Below are positions 16,670-24,318 of a stretch of 47,318 bases of DNA, in pieces. The notes beneath the pieces were generated by a model. It saw only the letters and a list, made by a program, of their open reading frames with translations, was not told the origin of the DNA and searched no databases. The DNA is from an uncultured Schlesneria sp. (GTDB taxonomy: Bacteria > Planctomycetota > Planctomycetia > Planctomycetales > Planctomycetaceae). Location: NCBI GenBank assembly GCA_903899985.1, contig CAIULL010000003.1:1-47318 (forward strand), given 5' to 3'. Positions within the stretch are counted from its first letter, which is position 1. The number at the start of each line of letters is the position of its first letter. The translations under genes were made by a program, and so were the position numbers.

Positions 16670-17031
16670 GCAGTACTGGTCTTTACTCTGGCCTTTATTC
16701 CAAAGTTCGAGAGTATGCAGAACTTCTTGATGGCGTGCTGATTCGACTTAAAGACGGGCAGAATAGAGCAGATGACGCCGCAAGTCGGCGTCTTGCAGAA
16801 TTGCTCGTTGCAATCGACAAAACGCCGTTCAAGGACTTATCGACGCAATTATTGGCCGTGTTGATTCGAGATCCACATCGTGATCGTTCAACCGGTTTGT
16901 CTGAAGTAGGAGAGGCCCTGCTGCGCGGCGACGTGTCGCCGGCAATCATCGAACGCTTGGAGGAACTTGCAACGCAACTCGAACGTGAACGTTCCAGTAT
17001 GGTTGGATTTATGCGAGGCCGAAGCGAGTGA
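16666..17031 (+). CDS. Unrecognised 121-residue helical protein in the Argonaute operon
   Basis: I do not recognise this family. The sequence looks mainly helical and charged, with possible coiled-coil stretches at about 10-30 (YSKVREYAELLDGVLIRL) and 92-115 (IIERLEELATQLERERS). There is no signal peptide, membrane segment, cysteine or catalytic motif. It starts inside the Argonaute stop (ATGA) and ends inside the start of the next gene (GTGA), so its expression is stoichiometrically coupled to both. A small accessory or adaptor subunit of the Argonaute or of the putative peptidase is the simplest reading. Confidence 0.75.
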   Translation: MSSTGLYSGLYSKVREYAELLDGVLIRLKDGQNRADDAASRRLAELLVAIDKTPFKDLSTQLLAVLIRDPHRDRSTGLSEVGEALLRGDVSPAIIERLEELATQLERERSSMVGFMRGRSE

Positions 17032-18152
17032 ACGAATACTTGGAAGGTTCAGTTCGACAGCTCATCGAACGTGGGCGGCAATTGACCGCCACAATTCCTC
17101 GCAATCTGCCTCGGGACTACGACACGCTCGCCCGAACCTGCCGGGAGAAGTTGATTCAACTCAACGAGCAACTTCGTTCACTGCTGGACGATCCCAGATT
17201 CAGCTATTTAAAACATCAGCCAGAACGACTGCGCTCGTTTAAAAGATTGGTTGCCGAACTTGATCTCATCGAAACGATGGGCATAGCCGCTCTCGATCGC
17301 GCAAACGACGAAGATCATAAACTCAATTCCTTGCTTGAAACAATCACGCGTGAAATTGCCTATCCTTTCGAGACCCCGGTTGTGACAACGTTGTCGCAAC
17401 AGTACTTTTGCATCGTCACGGATTTGAATTTGTTGTGCGTGCCGTTGGCCGAAGGGCGTTTTTTACTCCATTTGCCAGATTTATATCACGAGTTGGCTCA
17501 CCCACTTTTGACGCTTCTTGATGATCCCATCGTCGAACCATTTCAAAATGCAATGCTGTTTGCATTGCAAGAAACAATTGAATACTTGGACGCGGAGTCA
17601 ATCAAGCAAGATCGACGGCGTGGTCCAGAGCGACCGACAATTACGTTGCAGCGTTGGAAGATTTGCTGGGTGAAGTACTGGATGGTCGAGTTTTTTTGTG
17701 ATTTGTTTGCGGTCCTGGTACTTGGTCCAGCGTTCGCATGGTCGCATTTTCATCTATGCGCAAAAAGAGGGCAAAATCCATTCGACGTGCCATTGTTCGG
17801 AACTTCTTCTCATCCAGCGGATGATGCTCGAATGCGCGTGATGATCGTTGCGTTAAAAAACGCGGGCTTCGCTTCTGCTGCTGACAATATCGCGAAACGA
17901 TGGTCTGATTTAGTCGGTCTTAGCGGATACATTTTAGAGCCGGAATACCATCAATGTTTTCCAGACAGTGTGCTCGAGTCAATCAGTCGGCACGCGCTTT
18001 CTGGGGTATCAAACATAGGTTGCCGAATCGCCAGCCCATCAACCGCCGATCAAGTTCATTCGGCACTCAATTCAGCATGGGAACAATTCTGGCTTAGGCC
18101 AACAGAATATGTAGAGTGGGAACGGGCAGAGGTCACTCGAATGATCTCGTAA
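17028..18152 (+). CDS. Putative zinc metallopeptidase (HELAH...ExxxD) in the Argonaute operon
   Basis: 374 residues with a GTG start overlapping the preceding stop. The motif LPDLYHELAHPLL gives H154-E155-L-A-H158. About 62 residues later YWMVEFFCDLFAVLV gives E221-x-x-x-D225. HExxH followed by a helix with E and D is the layout of gluzincin-like peptidases, so zinc binding by H154, H158 and E221 is likely. The first 120 residues are helical with charged heptads. Segments around 215-240 are hydrophobic but read as an amphipathic core rather than clear membrane spans. I do not know a named family. In this operon it could be a protease effector or a processor of a partner protein; that is inference. 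Confidence 0.72.
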   Translation: MNEYLEGSVRQLIERGRQLTATIPRNLPRDYDTLARTCREKLIQLNEQLRSLLDDPRFSYLKHQPERLRSFKRLVAELDLIETMGIAALDRANDEDHKLNSLLETITREIAYPFETPVVTTLSQQYFCIVTDLNLLCVPLAEGRFLLHLPDLYHELAHPLLTLLDDPIVEPFQNAMLFALQETIEYLDAESIKQDRRRGPERPTITLQRWKICWVKYWMVEFFCDLFAVLVLGPAFAWSHFHLCAKRGQNPFDVPLFGTSSHPADDARMRVMIVALKNAGFASAADNIAKRWSDLVGLSGYILEPEYHQCFPDSVLESISRHALSGVSNIGCRIASPSTADQVHSALNSAWEQFWLRPTEYVEWERAEVTRMIS

Positions 18153-18390
18153 TAATTGATGATGCGATTGGTTCGCACAAACCATGGAAGCCCAACGAAA
18201 ACGCTTTGCATCCAGTTCTACGCCGAAACCCAAAGCGTAAAGCGTGCGCTAATTCTCCCAGATCACATGTGCTATGGTTACTCGTCGTCCAGGTCTCCGG
18301 CTGATAAAATACTTCACTCCGAAGCTCGTTTTGTGCTGCAGAAGAGTCTCTTCAACAGTCATTAACGATAAGATTTCCAGCAAATAAGAG

Positions 18391-19890
18391 ATGTGCATGC
18401 TTCCTTTGAATGAACTGGCAGAGCAGTTATATCAACGCCAGTGGACCGTTGATTGCCCTGAAATGAGGCTTGATCAACCGAGCGTTGCTGGACTATCCCA
18501 ACTTTCTGGCCCTGGATACCTTCGGCAGGAAGACGACGGAGTCATAAGATTCAAGCTTTACGCGTCACAGAACGCAATTGATCTGCAATCGATTCATCCG
18601 AGGACCGGCGTTCCTGGTCGTCTTTTAGGAGACAGCTCTTTCCATCGTCTTGAGGCGATGGATATGCGTGGTAATGTCTGGAATGTGGAACGCGCATTAC
18701 CTGTTCCCGATACAAGCTTGATCGGTAGCAAGCAATTTCGGGTGGTGCGAGGTGATGCGCATGGTCTGGTCACGACGATGGACCAACCCAACAATGTATC
18801 GACTCTGAAAATGTTCTTTTTCACCGAGGAACGCGTGCCAGGGAATGCTTCCACCACGGTCACTACCATCACACCCGATGGCAGTGAGCATAGCTCTTCG
18901 AAACTAGATACTGCACAGTTCGAGACAGCTTTTGGCGTTTTTCACATCTATAATCGAAGTGGAATGTTGGTTGTTGATGTTGTAACTCAAACTGCGTTTC
19001 CAACAGGTTTTAGCACGCGGATCGTCGAGTCTTTGGGGTTCGTCTTGGCAAAACCACTTATGTGGAACGTGCTGGAATTGATTGTGGATGGCAAACGAAC
19101 CATCCGTTTGCGTGGTGACCGACAAACTGTTGATGCAAAGATTCAACCACCGGTAGTTAGCGGGACCATTGACATGAGCGGTGGTGATGTATGGCGGCTC
19201 TTCGACAAATACCTGGCAATGGTCTGCAGCCGGACTGAACAAGACTTTCATCCCGCTTCACGGCACGTCTTTTCTGCCTTGGAGGCCAGCGCGGGTGTCA
19301 TTGGCGCACGCGCTCTTGCGCTTGGTGTTGCTGTCGAGGGATTGGTTAAGGACCTTTTCCCAAATGCAGGAGCGCTTCCAACTACGCTCAAACCAGTCGT
19401 AAAGCGCTTGAGGAAGCATTGTCTTGCTTGGTCGGAATTTTCAGATGAAGAGACGAGAAAGCAACTGCACGGCAGGATCGAAGCGATGCTCGGCCGCATC
19501 CTTGAGGTAAGCGCAAAATCAAAACTCTACTCTCTCGCGAATCAAAAAGGGGTTCGTGAAACCCACATAGCGGCGTGGGGAGATTTACGTCACGCTGCTG
19601 CCCACGGTGTGACGCCAGGTTCCGACGATTTGCAAAAACTCGTCGATCTCTGTGACACGGTAAGTGTGCTAATGTACCAGATCATTTTTTGCGCAGTCGG
19701 TTACGAGGGCAGGTACCGGGACTATTCGGTTCGTGGTTGGCCGAAAAAATATTATCGAGGCCGATCTCCGACCGAAGAAGAAATCTCAGTTGCGGCCTAT
19801 TACATTTGGAAAAAGAATGGCGAAATACTCGGGTCAGACGTTGAGAATTGGTTAGTCGCAAAAGATGAACTGGAGAAGGAGCTCTACTGA
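18391..19890 (+). CDS. HEPN-like protein with a DUF2934 C-terminal domain
   Basis: 499 residues; ATG 18391 (MCMLPLN) is used. Residues 1-260 are beta-rich and of unknown family, with an arrangement reminiscent of ApeA-type N-terminal domains. A helical part from about 270 to 430 contains WGDLRHAAAHG, with R400 and H405 forming an RX4H motif typical of HEPN ribonucleases (also LALGVAVEGLVKDLF). The C-terminus (about 462-499: ISVAAYYIWKKNGEILG, ENWLVAKDELE) matches the small DUF2934 domain. ApeA and other HEPN proteins act as abortive-infection RNases. It lies 238 bp beyond the Argonaute operon, on the same strand; that gap holds no gene or clear promoter. It may be a separate defence gene. Confidence 0.68.
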   Translation: MCMLPLNELAEQLYQRQWTVDCPEMRLDQPSVAGLSQLSGPGYLRQEDDGVIRFKLYASQNAIDLQSIHPRTGVPGRLLGDSSFHRLEAMDMRGNVWNVERALPVPDTSLIGSKQFRVVRGDAHGLVTTMDQPNNVSTLKMFFFTEERVPGNASTTVTTITPDGSEHSSSKLDTAQFETAFGVFHIYNRSGMLVVDVVTQTAFPTGFSTRIVESLGFVLAKPLMWNVLELIVDGKRTIRLRGDRQTVDAKIQPPVVSGTIDMSGGDVWRLFDKYLAMVCSRTEQDFHPASRHVFSALEASAGVIGARALALGVAVEGLVKDLFPNAGALPTTLKPVVKRLRKHCLAWSEFSDEETRKQLHGRIEAMLGRILEVSAKSKLYSLANQKGVRETHIAAWGDLRHAAAHGVTPGSDDLQKLVDLCDTVSVLMYQIIFCAVGYEGRYRDYSVRGWPKKYYRGRSPTEEEISVAAYYIWKKNGEILGSDVENWLVAKDELEKELY

Positions 19891-19940
19891 TCACGAACGT
19901 CTCGCGAAGCCGCAGATACGTTCCGTGGACCGAAGTTCTT

Positions 19941-20548
19941 TCAGCGATGTTTCAGCAACAGCTGCGCTAGTTGCGACCGTACATGCGAATTGCTCTCCGG
20001 TCTGCGTGGCCAGGACATACTCAAGCCTGCGCGACTCAGGTCAGCCCAGTATGAGGTCTCGAACAGAATCCGGTACAGCTTGTCTATCTGGTGGGTGATG
20101 CCCGAATGTCGGTAAAGCAGTCCTTCGCGGACTCGCGGCGGCAGTTTCCGCATCGAATCGGTCAGAAGCCGCTCAATCCGTGCCTCGAAGTAGCTCCAGA
20201 ATTGAATAACGATGGACGCACGCGGGGAAGACGAAGAAGAGTTGCCGAAGCTGCGAACCCGGTCGGCATCAGTCACAGGACGCTTCCATTCCCGCTCCAG
20301 CATGTCGAGGTACATGTAAGAGAGGTAATTCCCCCAGCCCACATCTGGATTTTCATCGGGAGCGCGACCTCGGTTCCATGAGCCTTCTTGACGAGCATAG
20401 GCTGCTGTACTGACAACGGCTTGCCACACGCAGGGCAGTCTCCGCCCGTCCGTCGAATTCCGCTGCAGTCGCAAATGATGTAGTCATACCAGAGGCTTGA
20501 CCACGAGTAGCCAGGCGTAAGCGAATCGAACCACATTGCTTTATCCAT
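19941..20548 (-). pseudogene. Zinc-ribbon protein gene with a frameshift
   Basis: Two minus-strand frames together make one protein of about 200 residues. The first (from ATG 20548) contains a zinc ribbon, CDCSGIRRTGGDCPACGKPL. It must switch frame near 20355-20375 to continue as DENPDVGWGNYLSYMYLDML and a helical C-terminal part (IQFWSYFEARIERLLTDSM). I do not recognise the family; the helical part vaguely resembles HEPN/MAE-type proteins of defence islands. The frameshift implies inactivation unless it is a sequencing error. Confidence 0.55.
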
Positions 20549-20861
20549 GAGAGAGCTTTTTACAGATTATTGACGCAGAAACGGAGTCGTTGGTTCGGTA
20601 TTGTCCCTCAACAGGGACGGAAGCGGCAAGGAAGAAGGTTCAAGGATTATCAGACGTCTCTCCGCTTTTTTGCGGTTTGTGACTTGAGTCGTTTCAGAGG
20701 CTCAAACGCGCGGCGTGGCGTCTGCCAAGGCCCGTGGCCCGAGGCGTCCGATGGTACGGTCGATTGCCGGGCGGTATCCTTCCGCCATCGACTGGCAACC
20801 ATGAAAACGCAGCGAAGGCAATTTGACGCAGCCAGTGCTCAATACCAGGAGATGAACCCCC
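20549..20861. other. Gene-free stretch with one CRISPR-repeat-like sequence
   Basis: No credible gene; the open frame 20570-20878 has no family resemblance. The only structure is a 36-base sequence at 20589-20624 containing the inverted repeat GTCCCT-caac-AGGGAC and ending GGAAGC. It occurs once, so it is not an array. Confidence 0.45.
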
Positions 20862-21467
20862 ATGGATTATGTGTGTGATACAAACGTTTGGTACGACATT
20901 GCCGCCGGCAGACTCGATCCAGCAAAGCTCAAGGATGGCGGCAACAGGCTTCTTGCGCCGGCAATAAATGGGCTTGAAATCTCGTCGAACTTGTCGGCCA
21001 ATACGTTTAAAGATCGCAAGGCAGCATCTCAGGCCGTTATTGATCATGCCGATGATTATCTGGAAGACCCTGAGCGCACAATGGGGACGATTTGGGGTCT
21101 GAACCTTCCGCCTTTGGGATTCGACTGGCGGAACGTTTACCGAACGATTGCGGCCTCGAATGACCTGGCGGAAATCGTGAATGGAACACAGAACATCATG
21201 AAGGTGAATGCGGTCGCTGCCCAAGCGTGGCGTAAGGGCTTCACCGATAAGTTCGTCGCGGACGTTGAGACAGCCATACGCAAATACGCACCAAATTACG
21301 CTCTGAACAGGTTTCAGGGAAAACAAAGGGGACATTCTACTTTAATTTGCCAATGGGTTCGGTTACGCTTCCACCATGCCAAGAACATCGCGCGCGTCAC
21401 AGGGTGGATATGTTTACCATGTCCTCAATCGAGGAAATGGTCGAGCCGATGTTTTCCACAAAGATGA
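20862..21467 (+). pseudogene. PIN-domain-like gene, 3' end replaced by RAYT leader
   Basis: From ATG 20862 (AGGAG at 20848-20852) the N-terminus MDYVCDTNVWYDIAAGRL has the first acidic PIN-domain motif (DTNVWYDIA). Convincing protein sequence runs to about YALNRFQG (near 21318). From there the frame reads through the RAYT leader and the antisense-like start of the RAYT gene, ending at 21467. The native C-terminus was therefore cut off by the RAYT insertion. PIN proteins are Mg-dependent RNases, often toxins. About 150 of the probable native residues remain, so residual function is possible. Confidence 0.6.
21320..21342. repeat. RAYT leader repeat
   Basis: AAAGGGGACATTCTACTTT lies 34 bp before the RAYT start. 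It recurs inverted at 5041-5063 and, changed, at 5952-5976. Confidence 0.6.
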
Positions 21468-22047
21468 TGACTTTGCCGCCTTTGTCAGATTGATGCGTGA
21501 GGCGCATGATAAGATCCCCATGAGGCTGGTTGGTTATTGTTTGATGACCAATCACTTTCATCTGATGCTGTGGCCTTTCGGCGATGGCGCCTTGAGCCGA
21601 TGGATGCAATGGCTCATGACCTCACACGTGCGGAGGTATCATCGGCATTACAAAGGAAGCGGGCATGTGTGGCAGGGGCGTTTTAAAGCGTTTCCTGTCC
21701 AGGACGACGAACATTATTTGACGGTCTTGAGGTACGTCGAGCGGAATCCTCTGCGTGCAAACCTTGTCCAACGGAGTCAGGATTGGGAGTGGTCAAGTTT
21801 GAAGCCGACCGATCGCAGTGGACCGCCTGGATTGCTCGTTGATGGACCTGTGGCGAAGCCTGACTCGTGGACACGGTTCGTTAATGGTGTCGAGACCGAG
21901 GCGGAATTGAAGTCGGTGCGACACAGCCTTGAGCGGGGAACGCCGTTTGGCGACGAAGCCTGGCAGCAGGCGACTGCGGATCAGTTGGGGTTGGAATCTT
22001 CGCTGCGCCCGCGTGGACGACCGCGGTTGGGTGGGGAAGCGGGGTGA
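21376..22047 (+). CDS. REP-associated tyrosine transposase (RAYT)
   Basis: 223 residues of the Y1/HUH transposase superfamily. Visible motifs are GGYVYHVLNRGN, CLMTNHFHLMLW (the HUH pair H-F-H), SGHVWQGRFKA and YVERNPLRANLV with the candidate nucleophilic tyrosine. RAYTs are single-copy transposases thought to mobilise REP palindromes. Here the gene is followed within 80 bp by such a palindrome and by a tandem of shorter REP-like units. The reading frame is intact. Relics of the same gene lie at 5952-6068 and 22617-22710. Confidence 0.92.
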   Translation: MPRTSRASQGGYVYHVLNRGNGRADVFHKDDDFAAFVRLMREAHDKIPMRLVGYCLMTNHFHLMLWPFGDGALSRWMQWLMTSHVRRYHRHYKGSGHVWQGRFKAFPVQDDEHYLTVLRYVERNPLRANLVQRSQDWEWSSLKPTDRSGPPGLLVDGPVAKPDSWTRFVNGVETEAELKSVRHSLERGTPFGDEAWQQATADQLGLESSLRPRGRPRLGGEAG

Positions 22048-22060
22048 GGGTGACGCAGAA

Positions 22061-22140
22061 GACGAAAAAGGGGACACGAAGACGAAAAAGGGAACACGAA
22101 GACGAAAAAGGGAACACGAAGACGAAAAAGGGGACAGGCA
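22061..22140 (+). repeat. Four tandem 20-bp units, gacgaaaaaggg(g/a)acacgaa
   Basis: Exact 20-bp periodicity: units at 22061, 22081, 22101 and 22121. Units 2 and 3 are identical; the last merges into the full REP palindrome. They start 14 bp after the RAYT stop. This looks like amplification of the left arm of the REP. Confidence 0.9.
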
Positions 22141-22167
22141 CCCAAGGCGGAGCCAGTCCCCTTTTTC
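22124..22167. repeat. REP palindrome downstream of RAYT
   Basis: GAAAAAGGGGACAGGCACC, short loop, GGAGCCAGTCCCCTTTTTC. It is directly followed by a copy of the tRNA-Arg 3' end. Confidence 0.88.
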
Positions 22168-22169
22168 GA

Positions 22170-22205
22170 ATACACCCCGCTGGGCTCGAACCAGCAACCT
22201 TCGGT
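22170..22205 (-). pseudogene. Partial tRNA-Arg 3' end (duplicate)
   Basis: Identical to bases 22771-22806, the T-arm, acceptor strand and part of the anticodon arm of tRNA-Arg(ACG). The shared block also includes the right arm of the REP. Identity stops at 22206, where the truncated nucleotidyltransferase begins. Confidence 0.85.
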
Positions 22206-22281
22206 ACGTGACGGAGTGCCGCTCGAAGAATGTTGCCGCTTTTTGCATGAGCTCGTATGGTTGCAAGTCATGGAGAGACAC
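22206..22281 (-). pseudogene. Nucleotidyltransferase, N-terminal 25 codons only
   Basis: From GTG 22281 the frame reads MSLHDLQPYELMQKAATFFE and then RHSVTYR. This resembles the start of MNT/DUF1814-type nucleotidyltransferase proteins, which normally continue with a GS...D-x-D motif. Here the frame passes into the tRNA-Arg fragment at 22205 and loses the catalytic part. It overlaps the upstream small gene by 14 bp, so the two once formed an operon. Assignment from so short a piece is tentative. Confidence 0.45.
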
Positions 22282-22498
22282 GTTCGGTCATCCCATGGCT
22301 CAGTCGTTTTGCAGCCTCCTTCAAAACCTGCTCGTCGCTCCAGTTGGGGTACTGTTGCCGAACGGACGATCGAGTCATCAGTCGGGCGGTCTCCCACATG
22401 CGAAAGGCCTGAGCGAGTCGCTCGGCGAGGGTTTTCCGGCGAAGAATTTCCACGACGACAGGATCGAGAATCTCAACGACAGGTGTTCTCGCTGTCAT
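22268..22498 (-). CDS. Small conserved-looking protein upstream of the nucleotidyltransferase remnant
   Basis: 76 residues from ATG 22498. The sequence (PVVVEILRRKTLAERLAQAF, RMWETARLMTRSSVRQQYP, SDEQVLKEAAKRLSHG) has the look of a small helical protein family frequent in planctomycetes beside nucleotidyltransferase genes, possibly the antitoxin-like partner. Its partner gene is truncated 50 bp downstream. Function unknown. Confidence 0.6.
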   Translation of the reverse strand: MTARTPVVEILDPVVVEILRRKTLAERLAQAFRMWETARLMTRSSVRQQYPNWSDEQVLKEAAKRLSHGMTERVSP

Positions 22499-22616
22499 TT
22501 TGATGCCATTCGAATTGAACAAGTCGAAAGTCTTCGGTTCCGAAGAGCAACGATACATTTCCGGTGGCGTGAGTATACCCTTCGAATCCCTGAAAAAAAG
22601 CACAAAACACAGCGGG

Positions 22617-22710
22617 TGGCTCATGACCTCGCGCATGCGATGACGCGATCGACATGACTAGGGGAAAAGGCCATGTTTGACAGGGCCGCTTTGAAGCGTT
22701 TCCAATTCAG
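22617..22710 (+). pseudogene. RAYT internal fragment
   Basis: Aligns with RAYT bases 21610-21702 (tggctcatgacctc at one end, aagcgtttcc at the other) but with many substitutions and in-frame stops. It is followed by a REP and the tRNA-Arg 3' end, in the same order as the intact RAYT copy. Confidence 0.8.
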
Positions 22711-22724
22711 AAGACGCAGAAGAC

Positions 22725-22768
22725 GAAAATGGGGACAGGCACCGTGGACGGAGCCAGTCCCCTTTTTC
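22725..22768. repeat. REP palindrome beside tRNA-Arg
   Basis: GAAAATGGGGACAGGCACC ... GGAGCCAGTCCCCTTTTTC. Same orientation as the copy at 22124, one base changed in the left arm. It ends 3 bp from the tRNA 3' end. Confidence 0.88.
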
Positions 22769-22771
22769 GAA

Positions 22772-22845
<74 letters not shown>

Positions 22846-23199
22846 CCGGCCCAAAAGTCTAACGATTACAAGGTTTTAAACAAGCGACCATTCCCCGTTT
22901 GCCACTTTTTTGTGCCGTTCCGCACCGGTTCGACCGCTTTTTTCCGGTTGGAAACCGCTTCCGTGTCGTATCAATCGAGCGGAGTTTCCCGGCTATGACT
23001 TTTCTGCCGTGCTAATCGTCTTCGGGTGCCGGAAAACGCGGATTTCGACGCAGACTGACATTGCTCGCCATTTGCCGATCGGGAACAAACGTGAGTTGAG
23101 AAAACCCTGACTCAGTTGTGACCGGAAGATCGTCTCGGGTATCGTGATGGATTGGAAATATCCGGCGGTTGAATTGGATTTGTAATCTGGGAGCGGTTC
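22846..23199. other. Gene-free stretch between tRNA-Arg and the epimerase gene
   Basis: 354 bp must include the tRNA promoter (minus) and the epimerase promoter (plus). I see no clear boxes and no gene. Confidence 0.4.
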
Positions 23200-24186
23200 A
23201 TGCAACGTTGTCTGGTGACGGGTGGGTCGGGATTTATCGGCAGCCACCTGTCTGAGCGCCTGTTAGAGATGGGAAACGAGGTCACAATCCTCGACGATCT
23301 CTCGACCGGCCGACGGGAAAACCTCGCTCCGATTGAAAACCATCCCCGGCTGAAGATTCGCATGGGTTCGATTACCGATCCTGTGATCCTGGCGGAAGTC
23401 ATGGCCCACGCTGACGTGGTTTACCACATGGCGGCAGCGGTCGGCGTAAAGCTGGTTGCCGATGATCCGGTTCGAACGATTCAGACAAATATCTACCCGA
23501 CAGAAGAATTACTGCGACTGGCGGTCCAGCGAAATCAACGCGTGTTTATCGCGTCAACCAGCGAAGTCTACGGAAAGAATCCGAAAGAACGCTGGACGGA
23601 AGAAGATGACCTGGTTTTCGGTCCGACCTCCCGGCCCCGTTGGGCCTACGGGTGTTCGAAAGCGATTGATGAATTTCTGGCGCTGGCTTATCACCGCAAA
23701 CATGGCTTGCCGGTCGTGTTGGGACGTTTCTTTAACGTCGTCGGCCCGAGACAGGTCGGGCATTACGGGATGGTGATTCCTCGATTCGTTGATGCGGCAC
23801 TGAAGGGTGGTCCGATCGTCGTTTATGATGACGGGCAGCAGGTCCGCTGTTTCGGGCATGTGCGGGAAGTTGTCGACGCGGTGATCAGTCTTGTCGAAAC
23901 ACCGGCAGCACATGGTTCCGTTTACAATATCGGCAGCGATTTTCCGGTCACGATCCGGCAATTGGCAGAAGAAATCATTCAGCGAGTGAACCCGGCAGTG
24001 AAGATCGAATACCTCCCCTACCGTGAGGCCTATGGAGACGATTTCGAAGATGTTCGACGACGAGTTCCCGATGTCTCACGGTTGGAATCGATTCTGGGAA
24101 AAAAACCATCCATGTCGCTCGGAGCCATTCTGGATGACATCATCCGCTGGAAACGAGAACAAATTGCTGCCCATTCCACTCGCTGA
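23200..24186 (+). CDS. NAD-dependent sugar-nucleotide epimerase/dehydratase
   Basis: 328 residues of the extended short-chain dehydrogenase superfamily. The Rossmann glycine motif is [11 protein letters not shown] (residues 7-17). The catalytic motifs are STSEVYGK (Ser/Thr) and YGCSKAIDE (Tyr-xxx-Lys). [11 protein letters not shown] and the C-terminal [13 protein letters not shown] are typical of UDP-glucuronate decarboxylase/UDP-glucose 4-epimerase-like members that modify nucleotide sugars. The exact substrate cannot be read from sequence. The next gene is a glycosyltransferase-like membrane protein, in keeping with a surface-polysaccharide or glycosylation role. Confidence 0.9.
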   Translation: MQRCLVTGGSGFIGSHLSERLLEMGNEVTILDDLSTGRRENLAPIENHPRLKIRMGSITDPVILAEVMAHADVVYHMAAAVGVKLVADDPVRTIQTNIYPTEELLRLAVQRNQRVFIASTSEVYGKNPKERWTEEDDLVFGPTSRPRWAYGCSKAIDEFLALAYHRKHGLPVVLGRFFNVVGPRQVGHYGMVIPRFVDAALKGGPIVVYDDGQQVRCFGHVREVVDAVISLVETPAAHGSVYNIGSDFPVTIRQLAEEIIQRVNPAVKIEYLPYREAYGDDFEDVRRRVPDVSRLESILGKKPSMSLGAILDDIIRWKREQIAAHSTR

Positions 24187-24318
24187 ATTTCCGTTTCAGG
24201 CGACGCGGCCAGCGTTACAAGGCGATCAAAGAACGGCCGGAACACGAGGGACAGTACCCGGCGGCATTCCGGCCGTGGCGAAACCATTGACGTCTGATGT
24301 TGTGAGGTGGGGTACGAT

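Noticed and set aside
20589-20624. CRISPR array
   Set aside because: Only one repeat-like unit exists and there are no regularly spaced copies, so no array is called.
20570-20878. Open frame of 102 codons on the plus strand
   Set aside because: Composition is arginine/glycine-rich read-through of non-coding DNA, no family resemblance, and it overlaps the PIN gene start.
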